Source of the DNA: Pseudonocardia petroleophila
GTDB lineage: Bacteria; Actinomycetota; Actinomycetes; Mycobacteriales; Pseudonocardiaceae
Reading direction: 5' to 3'
NCBI RefSeq assembly: GCF_014235185.1
Contig: NZ_CP060131.1
Span: 3,045,501 to 3,109,500, forward strand
Length of the DNA stretch: 64,000 bases
The notes under the pieces are model-generated. The model had not been told where the DNA came from. It did not search any database and was given only the letters and a program-made list of their open reading frames with translations. The translations under genes and the position numbers were made by a program. Positions 27,700 through 35,936 of the stretch are shown here, one piece after another; within the stretch, counting starts at the first letter, position 1; every line of letters starts with the position of its first letter.

Positions 27700-29573
27700 G
27701 CCGTGAGGACCGGCGGCTCGTCGAACTGCGTGTGGTGCAGCTCGGCGTAGCGCCTGCCTGCGGCCATCAGCTCCGCGTGCGTCCCGCGCTCCACGACCCG
27801 CCCCGCCTCGAGCACCAGGATCAGGTCGGCCGCGCGGATCGTGGACAGCCGGTGCGCGATGACGAGCGCGGTGCGGCCCTCCAGCGCCGCGGCCAGCGCC
27901 TCCTGCACCGCGGCCTCGGAGGTGGAGTCGAGGTGCGCCGTGGCCTCGTCGAGCACCACCACCCGGGGCGAGACGAGCAGCAGCCGCGCGATCGTCAGCC
28001 GCTGGCGCTCCCCGCCGGAGAGGCGGTAGCCGCGCTCGCCGACGATGGTGTCGAGCCCGTCGGGCAGCGACGCGACGAGGTCGGCGAGGCGGGCCCGGCG
28101 CAGCGCCGACCAGATCTCGTCCTCCCCGGCCTCCGGGCGGGCGAGCAGCAGGTTGGCCCGGATCGACTCGTGAAACAGGTGCCCGTCCTGGGTGACCAGC
28201 CCGATCGCCCCGCGCAGGTCGTCGAAGGCCAGGTCGCGCACGTCGACCCCGCCGATGCGCACCGCGCCGGAGTCGACGTCGTAGAGCCGGGGGAGCAGCT
28301 GCGCGATCGTGGACTTCCCCGCCCCCGACGACCCGACCAGCGCGATCATCTGCCCGGCCAGGGCCGTGAACGAGACGTCGTGCAGCACCTCCTCGCCGCC
28401 GCGCGCGTCGAGCTGGGCCACCTCCTCCAGCGACGCCAGCGACACCTTGTCGGCCGAGGGGTAGCCGAAGCGCACCGCGTCGAACTCGACCGACAGCGGC
28501 CCGTCGGGCAGCGGGGCCGGGTCGGCCGGCTCGGCGATCAGCGGCGTGAGGTCGAGGATCTCGAAGACCCGCTCGAAGCTGACCAGCGCGGTCATCACGT
28601 CGAGGCGGGCGTTCGCGAGCGCCGTGAGCGGCGCGTACAGGCCGGTGATCAGCAGCGACAGTGCCACGACGTCACCGGTGGCCATGCCGCCGGTCAGCGC
28701 GAGCCAGCCGCCCAGGCCGTAGACCAGGGCCAGCGCCAGCGCCGACACGAGCGTCAGCGCCGTCACGAACACCCACTGCACCATCGCGGTGCGCACGCCG
28801 ATGTCGCGCACCCGCGCCGCGCGCGCCACGAACTCCGCTGTCTCCTCGGCGGGGCGCCCGAACAGCTTGACGAGCGTGGCGCCCGGTGCGGAGAACCGCT
28901 CGGTCATCTGCGTGCCCATCCGGGCGTCGTGCTCGGCCGACTCCCGCTGCAGCGCCGCGAGCCGCCTGCCGACCCGGCGCGCGGGCAGGACGAACAGCGG
29001 CAGCAGCACCAGGGCGAGCACCGTGACCTGCCAGGACAGCGTGAGCATCACCCCGAGCGTCAGCGCGAGGGTGACGAGGTTGCCCGCCACCCCGGACAGC
29101 GTGTCGCTGAACGCGCGCTGCGCGCCGATGACGTCGTTGTTGAGCCGGCTGACCAGCGCCCCGGTGCGGGTGCGGGTGAAGAACGCCACCGGCTGGCGCT
29201 GGACGTGGTCGAACACCGCGGCCCGCAGGTCGAGGATCAGCCCCTCGCCGAGCGTCGAGGACAGCCAGCGCTGCGCCACCCCGAACCCGGCGACGGCGAC
29301 GGCGATGACCGCGATCAGCGCGGCCAGTCCGAGCACGGTGCTCGCCGGACCGCCGTTGACGATCGCGTCGACGACCCGCCCCGCGAGGACCGGGGTGGCC
29401 ACCCCGAGCGCCGCGCCGACCACGCTGAGCACCAGGAACAGACCGAGCCGGCGGCGGTGCGGGCGGGCGAAACCGGCGATCCGGCGCAGCGTCGCCCGGG
29501 AGAACGACCGGCGCTCGTCGTGCGCGTGCGCTGCCTGGTACATCGAGTGCCAGGCCACCATCTCCATGCTCAT
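27696..29573 (-). CDS. ABC exporter, fused membrane and ATPase domains
   Basis: 625 residues: six membrane helices (about 38-330) of the type I exporter fold, then an ATPase with Walker A LVGSSGAGKSTIAQ, Q-loop VTQDGHLFHES, signature RLSGGERQRLTIARLLL, Walker B VVVLDEATAHLD and H-loop VIAHRLSTI. All are intact. A short insertion (SLASLEEVAQLDARGGEE) precedes the ATPase core. It should work as a homodimer or with a partner encoded elsewhere; lipids, peptides or drugs are typical substrates. ATG 29573 lies 6 bases from a TACGGT box (29580-29585), so it is probably leaderless. Confidence 0.9.
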   Translation of the reverse strand: MSMEMVAWHSMYQAAHAHDERRSFSRATLRRIAGFARPHRRRLGLFLVLSVVGAALGVATPVLAGRVVDAIVNGGPASTVLGLAALIAVIAVAVAGFGVAQRWLSSTLGEGLILDLRAAVFDHVQRQPVAFFTRTRTGALVSRLNNDVIGAQRAFSDTLSGVAGNLVTLALTLGVMLTLSWQVTVLALVLLPLFVLPARRVGRRLAALQRESAEHDARMGTQMTERFSAPGATLVKLFGRPAEETAEFVARAARVRDIGVRTAMVQWVFVTALTLVSALALALVYGLGGWLALTGGMATGDVVALSLLITGLYAPLTALANARLDVMTALVSFERVFEILDLTPLIAEPADPAPLPDGPLSVEFDAVRFGYPSADKVSLASLEEVAQLDARGGEEVLHDVSFTALAGQMIALVGSSGAGKSTIAQLLPRLYDVDSGAVRIGGVDVRDLAFDDLRGAIGLVTQDGHLFHESIRANLLLARPEAGEDEIWSALRRARLADLVASLPDGLDTIVGERGYRLSGGERQRLTIARLLLVSPRVVVLDEATAHLDSTSEAAVQEALAAALEGRTALVIAHRLSTIRAADLILVLEAGRVVERGTHAELMAAGRRYAELHHTQFDEPPVLTA

Positions 29574-29654
29574 GGGGCGACCGTAGGAGTTGAACCTCGG
29601 TGCAGGTCAAGGTCCCGACCGCCGGGATCGTGCGATCTCTGACAACCTTGCGCC

Positions 29655-30926
29655 GTGACCACGGGCCAGGGGACGACGAGCGAGGGCGCCAACAGGGGCC
29701 GGGGCACCGCCATCGGTGACGGTGTGAGCTGGACGGCCCGGTGGAGCCTGCGGCTCGTCCTGGTCTCGGCCGGGGCGGTGCTGCTGTGGGTCCTGATCGG
29801 CGCGCTGTGGTCGGTGGTGCTGCCGACGCTGCTCGCCGTGATCCTCGCGACGGTGCTGTGGCCGCCCACGGCGTGGCTGCGCGCGCACCGCTTCCCGCCC
29901 GCGCTCGCCGCCGGCACGGTGCTGCTCGGCGGCATCGTCGTGCTGGCCGGGCTGCTCACGCTGATCAGCACGTCGGTGGCGGGCAGCATCGGCCAGATCG
30001 CCGCGAGCGCCACGTCCGGCATCCAGGCCATCCGCGACTGGCTCTCCGGGCCCCCGCTCAACCTCGGGCAGAGCCAGCTCGACGACTACATCCAGCAGGC
30101 CACCGCGCAGCTCCAGCAGAGCGTGTCGACGATCGCGACCAGCGTCGTCACCGGGGTCGGCGGTGTCGCGTCGGGCGTCGTCACCGCCCTGCTGACGCTG
30201 GTGCTGGCGTTCCTGTTCGTCAAGGACGGCCCGCGGTTCCTGCCGTGGGTCCGGACCGTCGCCGGGGACGGCGCGGGCGGGCACCTCGCGGAGGTCTTCC
30301 GGCGGATCTGGAAGACCCTCGGCGACTTCATCCGCACCCAGGCGATCGTCAGCCTCGTCGACTCGGTCCTGATCGGTGCGGGGCTGCTCATCCTCGGCGT
30401 CCCGCTCGCACTGCCGCTGGCCGTGCTCACGTTCCTGGCCGGGTTCGTCCCGATCGTCGGGGCGATCGTCGCCGGGGCGCTCGGTGTGCTGGTGGCGCTG
30501 GTCAGCAACGGGTTCACCACCGCCGTCATCGTCCTGGTGATCATCGTCGCGGTGCAGCAGATCGAGGGCAACGTGCTGCAGCCGATCCTGCAGTCGCGCA
30601 GCCTCGGCCTGCACTCGGCCGTCGTGCTGCTCGCGGTCACCGGTGGCAGCACGCTCTACGGGATCGCGGGCGCGTTCCTCGCGGTGCCGGTCGTCGCCGC
30701 GGCGGCGGTGGTGGTGCGGTACCTGGGGGAGCGGATCGACGAGCGCACGGGCGTCACCGGCACCCCGGACGCCGCGGTGCCCGAACCGGGTCCCGCGACC
30801 TACCTCGACGGCCCGACCCCTCCCGAGGACGCGGCCGACGGCGACCCGGACCCCGACCCCGACCCCGATACCGGCCGCCGGCCCGGCCCCGACGACCCGG
30901 ACGAGGTCGTCGAGAAGCCGGTTTGA
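29655..30926 (+). CDS. AI-2E family membrane transporter
   Basis: 423 residues with the family pattern: paired N-terminal helices (SVVLPTLLAVILATVLWPPT), a periplasmic helical region with Gln/Ser-rich heptads (QQATAQLQQSVSTIATSVVT), GVPLALPLAVLTFLAGFVPI near residue 250 and VQQIEGNVLQPILQSRSLGL, the most conserved stretch of the family. A charged Asp-Pro repeat tail (DPDPDPDPD) ends the protein. Members export small molecules or exchange ions; the AI-2 name does not prove the substrate. Divergent from the ABC exporter, start GTG. Confidence 0.88.
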   Translation: MTTGQGTTSEGANRGRGTAIGDGVSWTARWSLRLVLVSAGAVLLWVLIGALWSVVLPTLLAVILATVLWPPTAWLRAHRFPPALAAGTVLLGGIVVLAGLLTLISTSVAGSIGQIAASATSGIQAIRDWLSGPPLNLGQSQLDDYIQQATAQLQQSVSTIATSVVTGVGGVASGVVTALLTLVLAFLFVKDGPRFLPWVRTVAGDGAGGHLAEVFRRIWKTLGDFIRTQAIVSLVDSVLIGAGLLILGVPLALPLAVLTFLAGFVPIVGAIVAGALGVLVALVSNGFTTAVIVLVIIVAVQQIEGNVLQPILQSRSLGLHSAVVLLAVTGGSTLYGIAGAFLAVPVVAAAAVVVRYLGERIDERTGVTGTPDAAVPEPGPATYLDGPTPPEDAADGDPDPDPDPDTGRRPGPDDPDEVVEKPV

Positions 30927-30987
30927 TCACCGCTAGGCTGCCCGCGTCGCCGCCCAGGGGGGCGGCCCCGTCGCGAAGGCGCATGTC

Positions 30988-31569
30988 ATGAGTCCTGTGG
31001 ACGAGATCCTGTCGCAGATCCCGATGAGCCAGCTCGCCGGCCGGCTCGGGGTGGACGAGCGGACCGCGGAGGCGGCGACGCGGCAGGCGCTGCCCGCGCT
31101 GCTGGGCGGCATCCAGGCCAACACCGACGACCCCGGCGGCGCGTCGTCGTTCGCGAACGCCGTGCAGCAGCACGACGCCGGGCTCGCGGCGGGCGGGGTC
31201 GATCTCGCGCAGGTCGACACCGCCGACGGCGACAAGATCGTCGGGCACGTGTTCGGCGCGAACCGCGGCCAGGTCGTGCAGCAGCTCGGCAGCACCGGCG
31301 CGCTCGGCGGGAAGGTGGGCCAGGACCTCATCGCCCAGCTGCTCCCGATCCTCGCCCCGATCGTCATGTCGTGGCTGGCCTCGAAGCTGACCGGCGGCGC
31401 GGCCCCGGCCCCCACGCCCGCCCCGGCCCCGCAGGCCCCCGCGGGCGGCGGCGGGATCGGCGACCTCCTGGGCGGCATCCTCGGCGGCGTGCTCGCCGGC
31501 GGCGGCTCCGGCGGGGCCCCGAACATCGGCGACCTGCTCGGCGGCCTGCTCGGCGGCGGCCGCAAGTAG
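30988..31569 (+). CDS. DUF937 (YidB-like) protein
   Basis: 193 residues. The N-terminal 130 are the DUF937 fold (VDEILSQIPMSQLAGRLGVD, LPALLGGIQANT, VGHVFGANRGQVVQQLG). Then come an Ala-Pro linker and a Gly-Leu repeat tail (GIGDLLGGILGGVLAGGGSG). No signal peptide. Function is unknown in the family. It ends 20 bases before a long hairpin at 31589-31639. Confidence 0.85.
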   Translation: MSPVDEILSQIPMSQLAGRLGVDERTAEAATRQALPALLGGIQANTDDPGGASSFANAVQQHDAGLAAGGVDLAQVDTADGDKIVGHVFGANRGQVVQQLGSTGALGGKVGQDLIAQLLPILAPIVMSWLASKLTGGAAPAPTPAPAPQAPAGGGGIGDLLGGILGGVLAGGGSGGAPNIGDLLGGLLGGGRK

Positions 31570-31588
31570 GCCCGCCGCGCCCCCGCTC

Positions 31589-31639
31589 TGCTCTGCTCAC
31601 CTCTACGCACCACCCCGGTGCGTAGGGGTAAGCAGAGCA
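31589..31639. terminator. Long bidirectional hairpin
   Basis: 21-base arms (31589-31609 and 31619-31639) differing at two positions, both of which can pair as G-U on one strand, with a 9-base loop. It lies between the convergent DUF937 and DUF429 genes. It is less GC-rich than the other hairpins and unusually long. Confidence 0.75.
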
Positions 31640-31645
31640 AAGCGG

Positions 31646-32314
31646 TCAGACCACGACACCCATCGGCCGGCCGCGGTCGTCGATCTCCGGACCCAGCACC
31701 TCGTGCACCCCGTCCGCGAACCGCCGCGCCGACCACGCCGCCGCCAGCGCGTCGAGCACGTCGTCGAGGCGGGCGCCCGCGGGCAGGTCGGCGAGGGCGG
31801 CGGGCACGTCGAGCCAGCGGCTCAGGGCGGCGATCCGCTGCCCCGAACCGCGCGCGGTCTTCTTCGACGCGAACACCACGTCCGGGGCGAGCCGGCGCAG
31901 CGCGAGCTCCGGGTGCACCTCGACGACGTGCGCGGGCCGCGTCGGCAGCGCGTCCCAGTCGAGGATCTTCGGCCCGATGTGGAAGCTCTGCAGGCTGATC
32001 CCGCGCCCGGTCAGCTCGCGGGCGACCGCGCACGCCTCGGCGTGATCGGGGGCCTGCAGCACCGCCCGCGGCGGCGCCGGGAACACCGACGACCGGGCCC
32101 GGCCCAGTGCCCGCGCCGTCTCGACGTCGCAGGCCCGGGGCGCCGGCCCGGCGGAGAGCCCGAGCGGGATGTCGACGCCCACGGCCGCGCAGCCGACGGT
32201 GTCGGCGAGCACCGCGGCGGCGTCGGCGCACACCGACCAGGCGACGCCCCCGGCCCCGACGCGGGCCACCACCCACCCGCCGGGAACCCCGTCCACCCCG
32301 GCCACCGCACCCAT
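31646..32314 (-). CDS. DUF429 protein
   Basis: 222 residues with the DUF429 start GVDGVPGGWVVARV, the GVDIPLGL motif (about 44-51), RARSSVFPAPPRAVL and FHIGPKILDWDAL, EVHPELALRRL near the middle and LDDVLDALAAAW near the end. The conserved Asp and Glu residues suggest a nuclease- or RuvC-like fold, but no activity is established. ATG 32314 is divergent from rpiB, with 11 bases between the two starts, so their promoters must overlap the coding ends. Confidence 0.82.
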   Translation of the reverse strand: MGAVAGVDGVPGGWVVARVGAGGVAWSVCADAAAVLADTVGCAAVGVDIPLGLSAGPAPRACDVETARALGRARSSVFPAPPRAVLQAPDHAEACAVARELTGRGISLQSFHIGPKILDWDALPTRPAHVVEVHPELALRRLAPDVVFASKKTARGSGQRIAALSRWLDVPAALADLPAGARLDDVLDALAAAWSARRFADGVHEVLGPEIDDRGRPMGVVV

Positions 32315-32325
32315 GGGGCACGATT

Positions 32326-32805
32326 GTGCCCGTGCGCGTCTACCTCGGCTCCGACCACGCCGGCTTCGAGCTCAAGGCCAAGCTGGTGGAGCACCTGACC
32401 ACCCTGGGCCTCGAGCCGATCGACGTCGGCCCGGCCACCTACGACCCCGACGACGACTACCCGCCGTACTGCGTCGAGGCGGCGCTGCGGACGGTCGAGG
32501 ACGACGAGAGCCTCGGCGTCGTCATCGGCGGGTCGGGCAACGGTGAGCAGATCGCGGCCAACAAGGTGCCCGGGTGCCGCGCCGCGCTGGCCTACAACGA
32601 CGACACCGCCCGGCTCGCGCGCGAGCACAACGACGCGCAGGTCGTCGCGATCGGGGCGCGGATGCACATCCTCGAGGAGTCGCTCGCGATCGTGGAGACG
32701 TTCCTGACCACGCCGTTCTCCGGGAACCCTCGCCACCAACGGCGCATCGACATGCTCGCCGAGTACGAGCGCACGGGCGAGGCCCCCGCCGTCCCGAATG
32801 CCTGA
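32326..32805 (+). CDS. rpiB: Ribose-5-phosphate isomerase B
   Basis: 159 residues of the RpiB/LacAB family, interconverting ribose-5-phosphate and ribulose-5-phosphate in the pentose phosphate pathway. VYLGSDHAGFELKAKLVEHL opens the protein and VVIGGSGNGEQIAANKVPG holds the actinobacterial active-site loop, where Glu replaces the catalytic Cys of enterobacterial RpiB (as in M. tuberculosis). HQRRIDMLAEYERT ends it. GTG 32326 matches the family start. Its stop overlaps the start of the glycosylase gene by 8 bases, the same pair as Rv2465c-Rv2464c. Confidence 0.95.
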   Translation: MPVRVYLGSDHAGFELKAKLVEHLTTLGLEPIDVGPATYDPDDDYPPYCVEAALRTVEDDESLGVVIGGSGNGEQIAANKVPGCRAALAYNDDTARLAREHNDAQVVAIGARMHILEESLAIVETFLTTPFSGNPRHQRRIDMLAEYERTGEAPAVPNA

Positions 32806-33610
32806 GGGACACACGCTCCACCGCCTGGCCCGGACCCACCGGCGCCGGTTCGTCGGGAAGCCGGTCGAGGCGTCCAGCCCGCAGGGCCGGTTCGCCACGA
32901 GCGCCGAGATCGTCGACGGGCGGGTGCTGGAGCGCGCCGAGGCGCACGGCAAGCACCTGTTCCACCACTACGGCCCGGACCTCGTCGTGCACGTCCACCT
33001 CGGGCTGTACGGGAAGTTCAGCGACGTGAAGGTGCCCGTCGACCCGCCGCGCGGGCTGGTGCGGCTGCGCCTGGTCGGGCCGACGCACTACGCCGACCTG
33101 CGCGGGCCCACCACCTGCGAGCTGATCACCGACCACGAGGCCGACGCCGTCCACGCCCGCCTCGGCGTCGACCCGCTGCGCGAGGACGCCGACCCGGACC
33201 GTGCGTGGGCCCGGATCTCCCGTTCCCGTGCGCCGCTGGCCACCCTGCTCATGGACCAGACCGTGATCGCGGGCGTCGGGAACGTCTACCGCGCCGAGGC
33301 GCTGTTCCGGCTGGGTCTCGACCCGCTGCTGCCGGGCAGGGCGCTCGACCGCCCCACCTGGGACGCGCTGTGGGCCGACCTGGTCGACATGCTCCGGGAC
33401 GGGGTCAAGCGCGGGAAGATCGAGACGCTGCGCCCCGAGGACGACCCCCGGATGCTCGACGCCCCCGACCGGGGAGCCCTGTGTGCCCGTCGCGTCTACA
33501 CCTACCGGCGCACCGGACGGCCCTGCCTGGTGTGCGGCACGCCGATCGCGCACGAGAAGCACCTGGCCCGCAACCTGTTCTGGTGCCCCACCTGCCAGCC
33601 CGCGAGCTGA
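32798..33610 (+). CDS. Fpg/Nei-family DNA glycosylase (Nei2 type)
   Basis: 270 residues. MPEGHTLHR gives the catalytic Pro2-Glu3 after removal of the first Met. HGKHLFHHYG carries the conserved lysine region, VHLGLYGKFS and QTVIAGVGNVYRAEALFRLG the helix-two-turn-helix, and CLVCGTPIAHEKHLARNLFW with CPTCQ the C-terminal zinc finger (C-x2-C...C-x2-C). It should excise oxidised bases, with AP-lyase activity. It overlaps rpiB, as in mycobacteria. In M. tuberculosis this pair neighbours the Rv2466c/pepN pair; here the two pairs are about 31 kb apart. Confidence 0.92.
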   Translation: MPEGHTLHRLARTHRRRFVGKPVEASSPQGRFATSAEIVDGRVLERAEAHGKHLFHHYGPDLVVHVHLGLYGKFSDVKVPVDPPRGLVRLRLVGPTHYADLRGPTTCELITDHEADAVHARLGVDPLREDADPDRAWARISRSRAPLATLLMDQTVIAGVGNVYRAEALFRLGLDPLLPGRALDRPTWDALWADLVDMLRDGVKRGKIETLRPEDDPRMLDAPDRGALCARRVYTYRRTGRPCLVCGTPIAHEKHLARNLFWCPTCQPAS

Positions 33611-33620
33611 GCGGGACGAA

Positions 33621-33650
33621 CCCGTGCCGTCCGGGCACGGACGGCACGGG
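33621..33650 (+). terminator. Hairpin after the rpiB-nei operon
   Basis: Perfect 12-base inverted repeat (33621-33632 and 33639-33650), 6-base loop, beginning 10 bases after the stop codon. Confidence 0.75.
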
Positions 33651-33751
33651 CCCGGGCCGGTGACGAGAGGGGGGCCGCCACCGGCCGGGGGTCGGACGCG
33701 GATGTACGGTCCGCGACCCCGTGCGTGGATTCGGTACCGGTGATCGTTTCG

Positions 33752-33988
33752 TTACCCCGACCGGTGGGCGGTCCCGACGACGGCGGAGCGCGCCGCACCG
33801 GCACCCCGCGGCCCGCCGGCCGCCAGCTCGGCCAGCCGCCGGATCGAGCAGGGGAACCGCTCGCGGTGCGCGCTGTGGCCGCGGCACCAGCCGTCGGCGC
33901 CGGGGGAGTGCTCGGCGAGCAGCTGGGTGACCAGGTCCGGGGAGGCGGCGAGCTGCTCCGCGCACTCGGTGAACAGATCCTTCGCCAT
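33752..33988 (-). CDS. Small Cys/His-containing hypothetical protein
   Basis: 78 residues with no family I recognise. It starts MAKDLFTECAEQLAASPDLV and then carries WCRGHSAHRERFPCSIRRLA, where C-x2-H-x2-H-x5-C could bind a metal ion, followed by an Ala/Gly-rich basic tail. GGGAG 8 bases before the ATG supports translation. It stands alone between the nei hairpin and the sigma factor gene. The call is tentative because only composition and ribosome site support it. Confidence 0.55.
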   Translation of the reverse strand: MAKDLFTECAEQLAASPDLVTQLLAEHSPGADGWCRGHSAHRERFPCSIRRLAELAAGGPRGAGAARSAVVGTAHRSG

Positions 33989-34125
33989 GACGACTCCCTG
34001 AGCTGTACCCGACTCCAGTTCATCGTCTCCGTGCGCGCAGGGGTGTTCGGTTCGGCCTCCGCCCCAGGATCAGCCGATGGTCGCAGTGTGGTCCGTCCGT
34101 GTTCGCCCGTTGGGGGAGCGGCCTG

Positions 34126-35112
34126 TCATTCCGGCGGCCACACCTGGCCCGGGTCGAGGTGGGTCGGCAGGCCGAACTCCGGGAACAGCGCCGGGTCGAT
34201 GAAGCTGTGCTGGGCGGCGATGAGGTCGCCCCGGAACTCCAGCAGCTGGATGCCCCAGGGGTCGTGCCCGCCGTGCCCGTCGGGCCGGTAGGAACCGAAC
34301 CCGTGCAGCCCGTTGCCCGTGATCGGCAGCAGCCGCGAGCCCTCGCAGCCCGACCCCGGTCCGACGAACCACTTCGCCATCTCGTCGCGCCCCTGGATCC
34401 ACAGCTCGTACGGCGGCATGGACAGCACCGCGTCCTCGTGCAGCAGCGCCACGAGGCCCTGCACGTCGTAGCTCTCGAACGCCGTGAGGTAGCGCGCGAG
34501 GAGCGCCTGCTGGTCGGCGGTGACGGGGGCCGTCTGCTCGACGTCGCGCGCGGCCAGGGTGGCCCGGGCCCGCTGCAGCGCGCTGTTGACCGACGCCACC
34601 GACGTCTCCAGCAGCTCCGCGACCTCGCTGGCCTGCCAGGCGAGCACCTCGCGCAGGATCAGCACCGACCGCTGCTTCGCGGGCAGGTGCTGCAGCGCGG
34701 CGACGAACGCCAGCCGGACGCTCTCCTTCGCCGCGGTGAGCTCGGCCGGATCGGCCGTGGCGGGCAGCACCCGCTCGTCGGGCATCGGGCCCACCCACTC
34801 GTAGTCGGGCCGCTTCGCGTCGGTGAACGCCTCCACCCGCGACGCCGGCCCCAGGTCGACGGGGCGGGCGCGCCGCTTCTGGCTGCGCAGCATGTCGAGG
34901 CAGACGTTGTGGGCGATCCGGTAGAGCCACGACCGCACCGCCGAGCGGCCCTCGAACCCGTCGGCCTTCCGCCAGGCCCGGACCATCGTCTCCTGGACGG
35001 CGTCGTCGGCCTCGAAGGAGGAGCCGAGCATGCGGTAGCAGTAGCCGGTGAGCTCCCGGCGGTACTGCTCCAACTCCTCGGGCCGGACATCGACGGGCGT
35101 GGTGGTCGTCAC
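34126..35112 (-). CDS. ECF sigma factor with C-terminal SnoaL-like domain (SigG/SigX5-like)
   Basis: 328 residues. Sigma region 2 is at about 15-85 (YCYRMLGSSFEADDAVQETM, then SWLYRIAHNVCLDMLRS) and region 4 at about 135-190 (LPAKQRSVLILREVLAWQAS, ASVNSALQRARATL). The C-terminal 130 residues are an NTF2/SnoaL-like domain (LTAFESYDVQGLVALLHEDA, PPYELWIQGRDEMAKWF) that in related factors regulates activity without an anti-sigma factor, and none is encoded beside it. The GTG at 35112 lies 7 bases after a TAGGGT box (35120-35125), so the message is probably leaderless. It is divergent from a DUF899 gene, a possible target. Confidence 0.9.
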   Translation of the reverse strand: MTTTTPVDVRPEELEQYRRELTGYCYRMLGSSFEADDAVQETMVRAWRKADGFEGRSAVRSWLYRIAHNVCLDMLRSQKRRARPVDLGPASRVEAFTDAKRPDYEWVGPMPDERVLPATADPAELTAAKESVRLAFVAALQHLPAKQRSVLILREVLAWQASEVAELLETSVASVNSALQRARATLAARDVEQTAPVTADQQALLARYLTAFESYDVQGLVALLHEDAVLSMPPYELWIQGRDEMAKWFVGPGSGCEGSRLLPITGNGLHGFGSYRPDGHGGHDPWGIQLLEFRGDLIAAQHSFIDPALFPEFGLPTHLDPGQVWPPE

Positions 35113-35119
35113 GGCGGCG

Positions 35120-35125
35120 ACCCTA
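35120..35125 (-). promoter_or_regulatory. Leaderless-type -10 box of the ECF sigma gene
   Basis: TAGGGT on the minus strand, 7 bases before the GTG start. Confidence 0.45.
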
Positions 35126-35210
35126 CCGCCGACCCCCGACAGGACGCGCCGATGATTTTTCCGGCCCCGGCCGGTCCTACCCATGAAGGACCACGACGAG
35201 AGGACCGACG

Positions 35211-35924
35211 ATGGCACTGCCCGAGATCGCCACCCGCGAGGAGTGGGTCGCCGCCCGCACCGCCCTGCTGGAGCGCGAGAAGGAGCTGACCCGCGCCCGC
35301 GACGCCGTCAACGCCGACCGCCGCAGGCTCCCGATGGTGGAGATCACCGCCGACTACCGCTTCGCCGGCCCGGACGGCGAGATCGGCCTGCTCGACCTGT
35401 TCGAGGGCCGCCGCCAGCTGATGGTCGGCCACTTCATGTTCCCGCCCGAGTGGGACGAGGGCTGCCCGAGCTGCTCGGCGGGCGCCGACGAGATGTCCGA
35501 CGGCCTGTTCGACCACCTGCACACCCGCGACACCACGCTCGTACAGGTGTCCCGGGCGCCGCTGGAGAAGATCGAGGCGTACAAGGCGAAGAAGGGGTGG
35601 ACGTTCCCCTGGTACTCCTCGTACGGCACCACGTTCAACCACGACTTCGGCGTCACGCTCGACCCCGCCGTCGCCCCGCCCGTCTACAACTACCGCGAGC
35701 TGGAGTCGGCGGAGTGGCCCGTCGAGCTCCCGGGCCTGAGCTGCTTCCTGCGCGACGGCGAGCGCGTCTTCCACACCTACTCCCAGTACGCGCGCGGAGC
35801 GGAGTCGACGGGCGGGTCGTACTACTTCCTCGACCTCACCGCGCTCGGCCGCCAGGAGGACTGGGAGGAGCCGAAGGACCGCTCGGCCGACGTGCGCGGC
35901 AACCGGCCCGACTTCGCGTCCTGA
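35211..35924 (+). CDS. DUF899 thioredoxin-fold protein
   Basis: 237 residues of the DUF899 family: LPMVEITADYRFAGPDGEIG, LMVGHFMFPPEWDEGCPSCS, GWTFPWYSSYGTTFNHDFGV and SYYFLDLTALGRQEDWEEPK. The fold is peroxiredoxin-like, with the Cys-x2-Cys in the EGCPSCS loop where the redox cysteines would lie, but the activity is not established. It is divergent from the ECF sigma factor gene 98 bases away, an arrangement often seen with SigJ- or SigG-like factors, so regulation by it is plausible. Confidence 0.85.
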   Translation: MALPEIATREEWVAARTALLEREKELTRARDAVNADRRRLPMVEITADYRFAGPDGEIGLLDLFEGRRQLMVGHFMFPPEWDEGCPSCSAGADEMSDGLFDHLHTRDTTLVQVSRAPLEKIEAYKAKKGWTFPWYSSYGTTFNHDFGVTLDPAVAPPVYNYRELESAEWPVELPGLSCFLRDGERVFHTYSQYARGAESTGGSYYFLDLTALGRQEDWEEPKDRSADVRGNRPDFAS

Positions 35925-35936
35925 CCGGCCCGCCGG

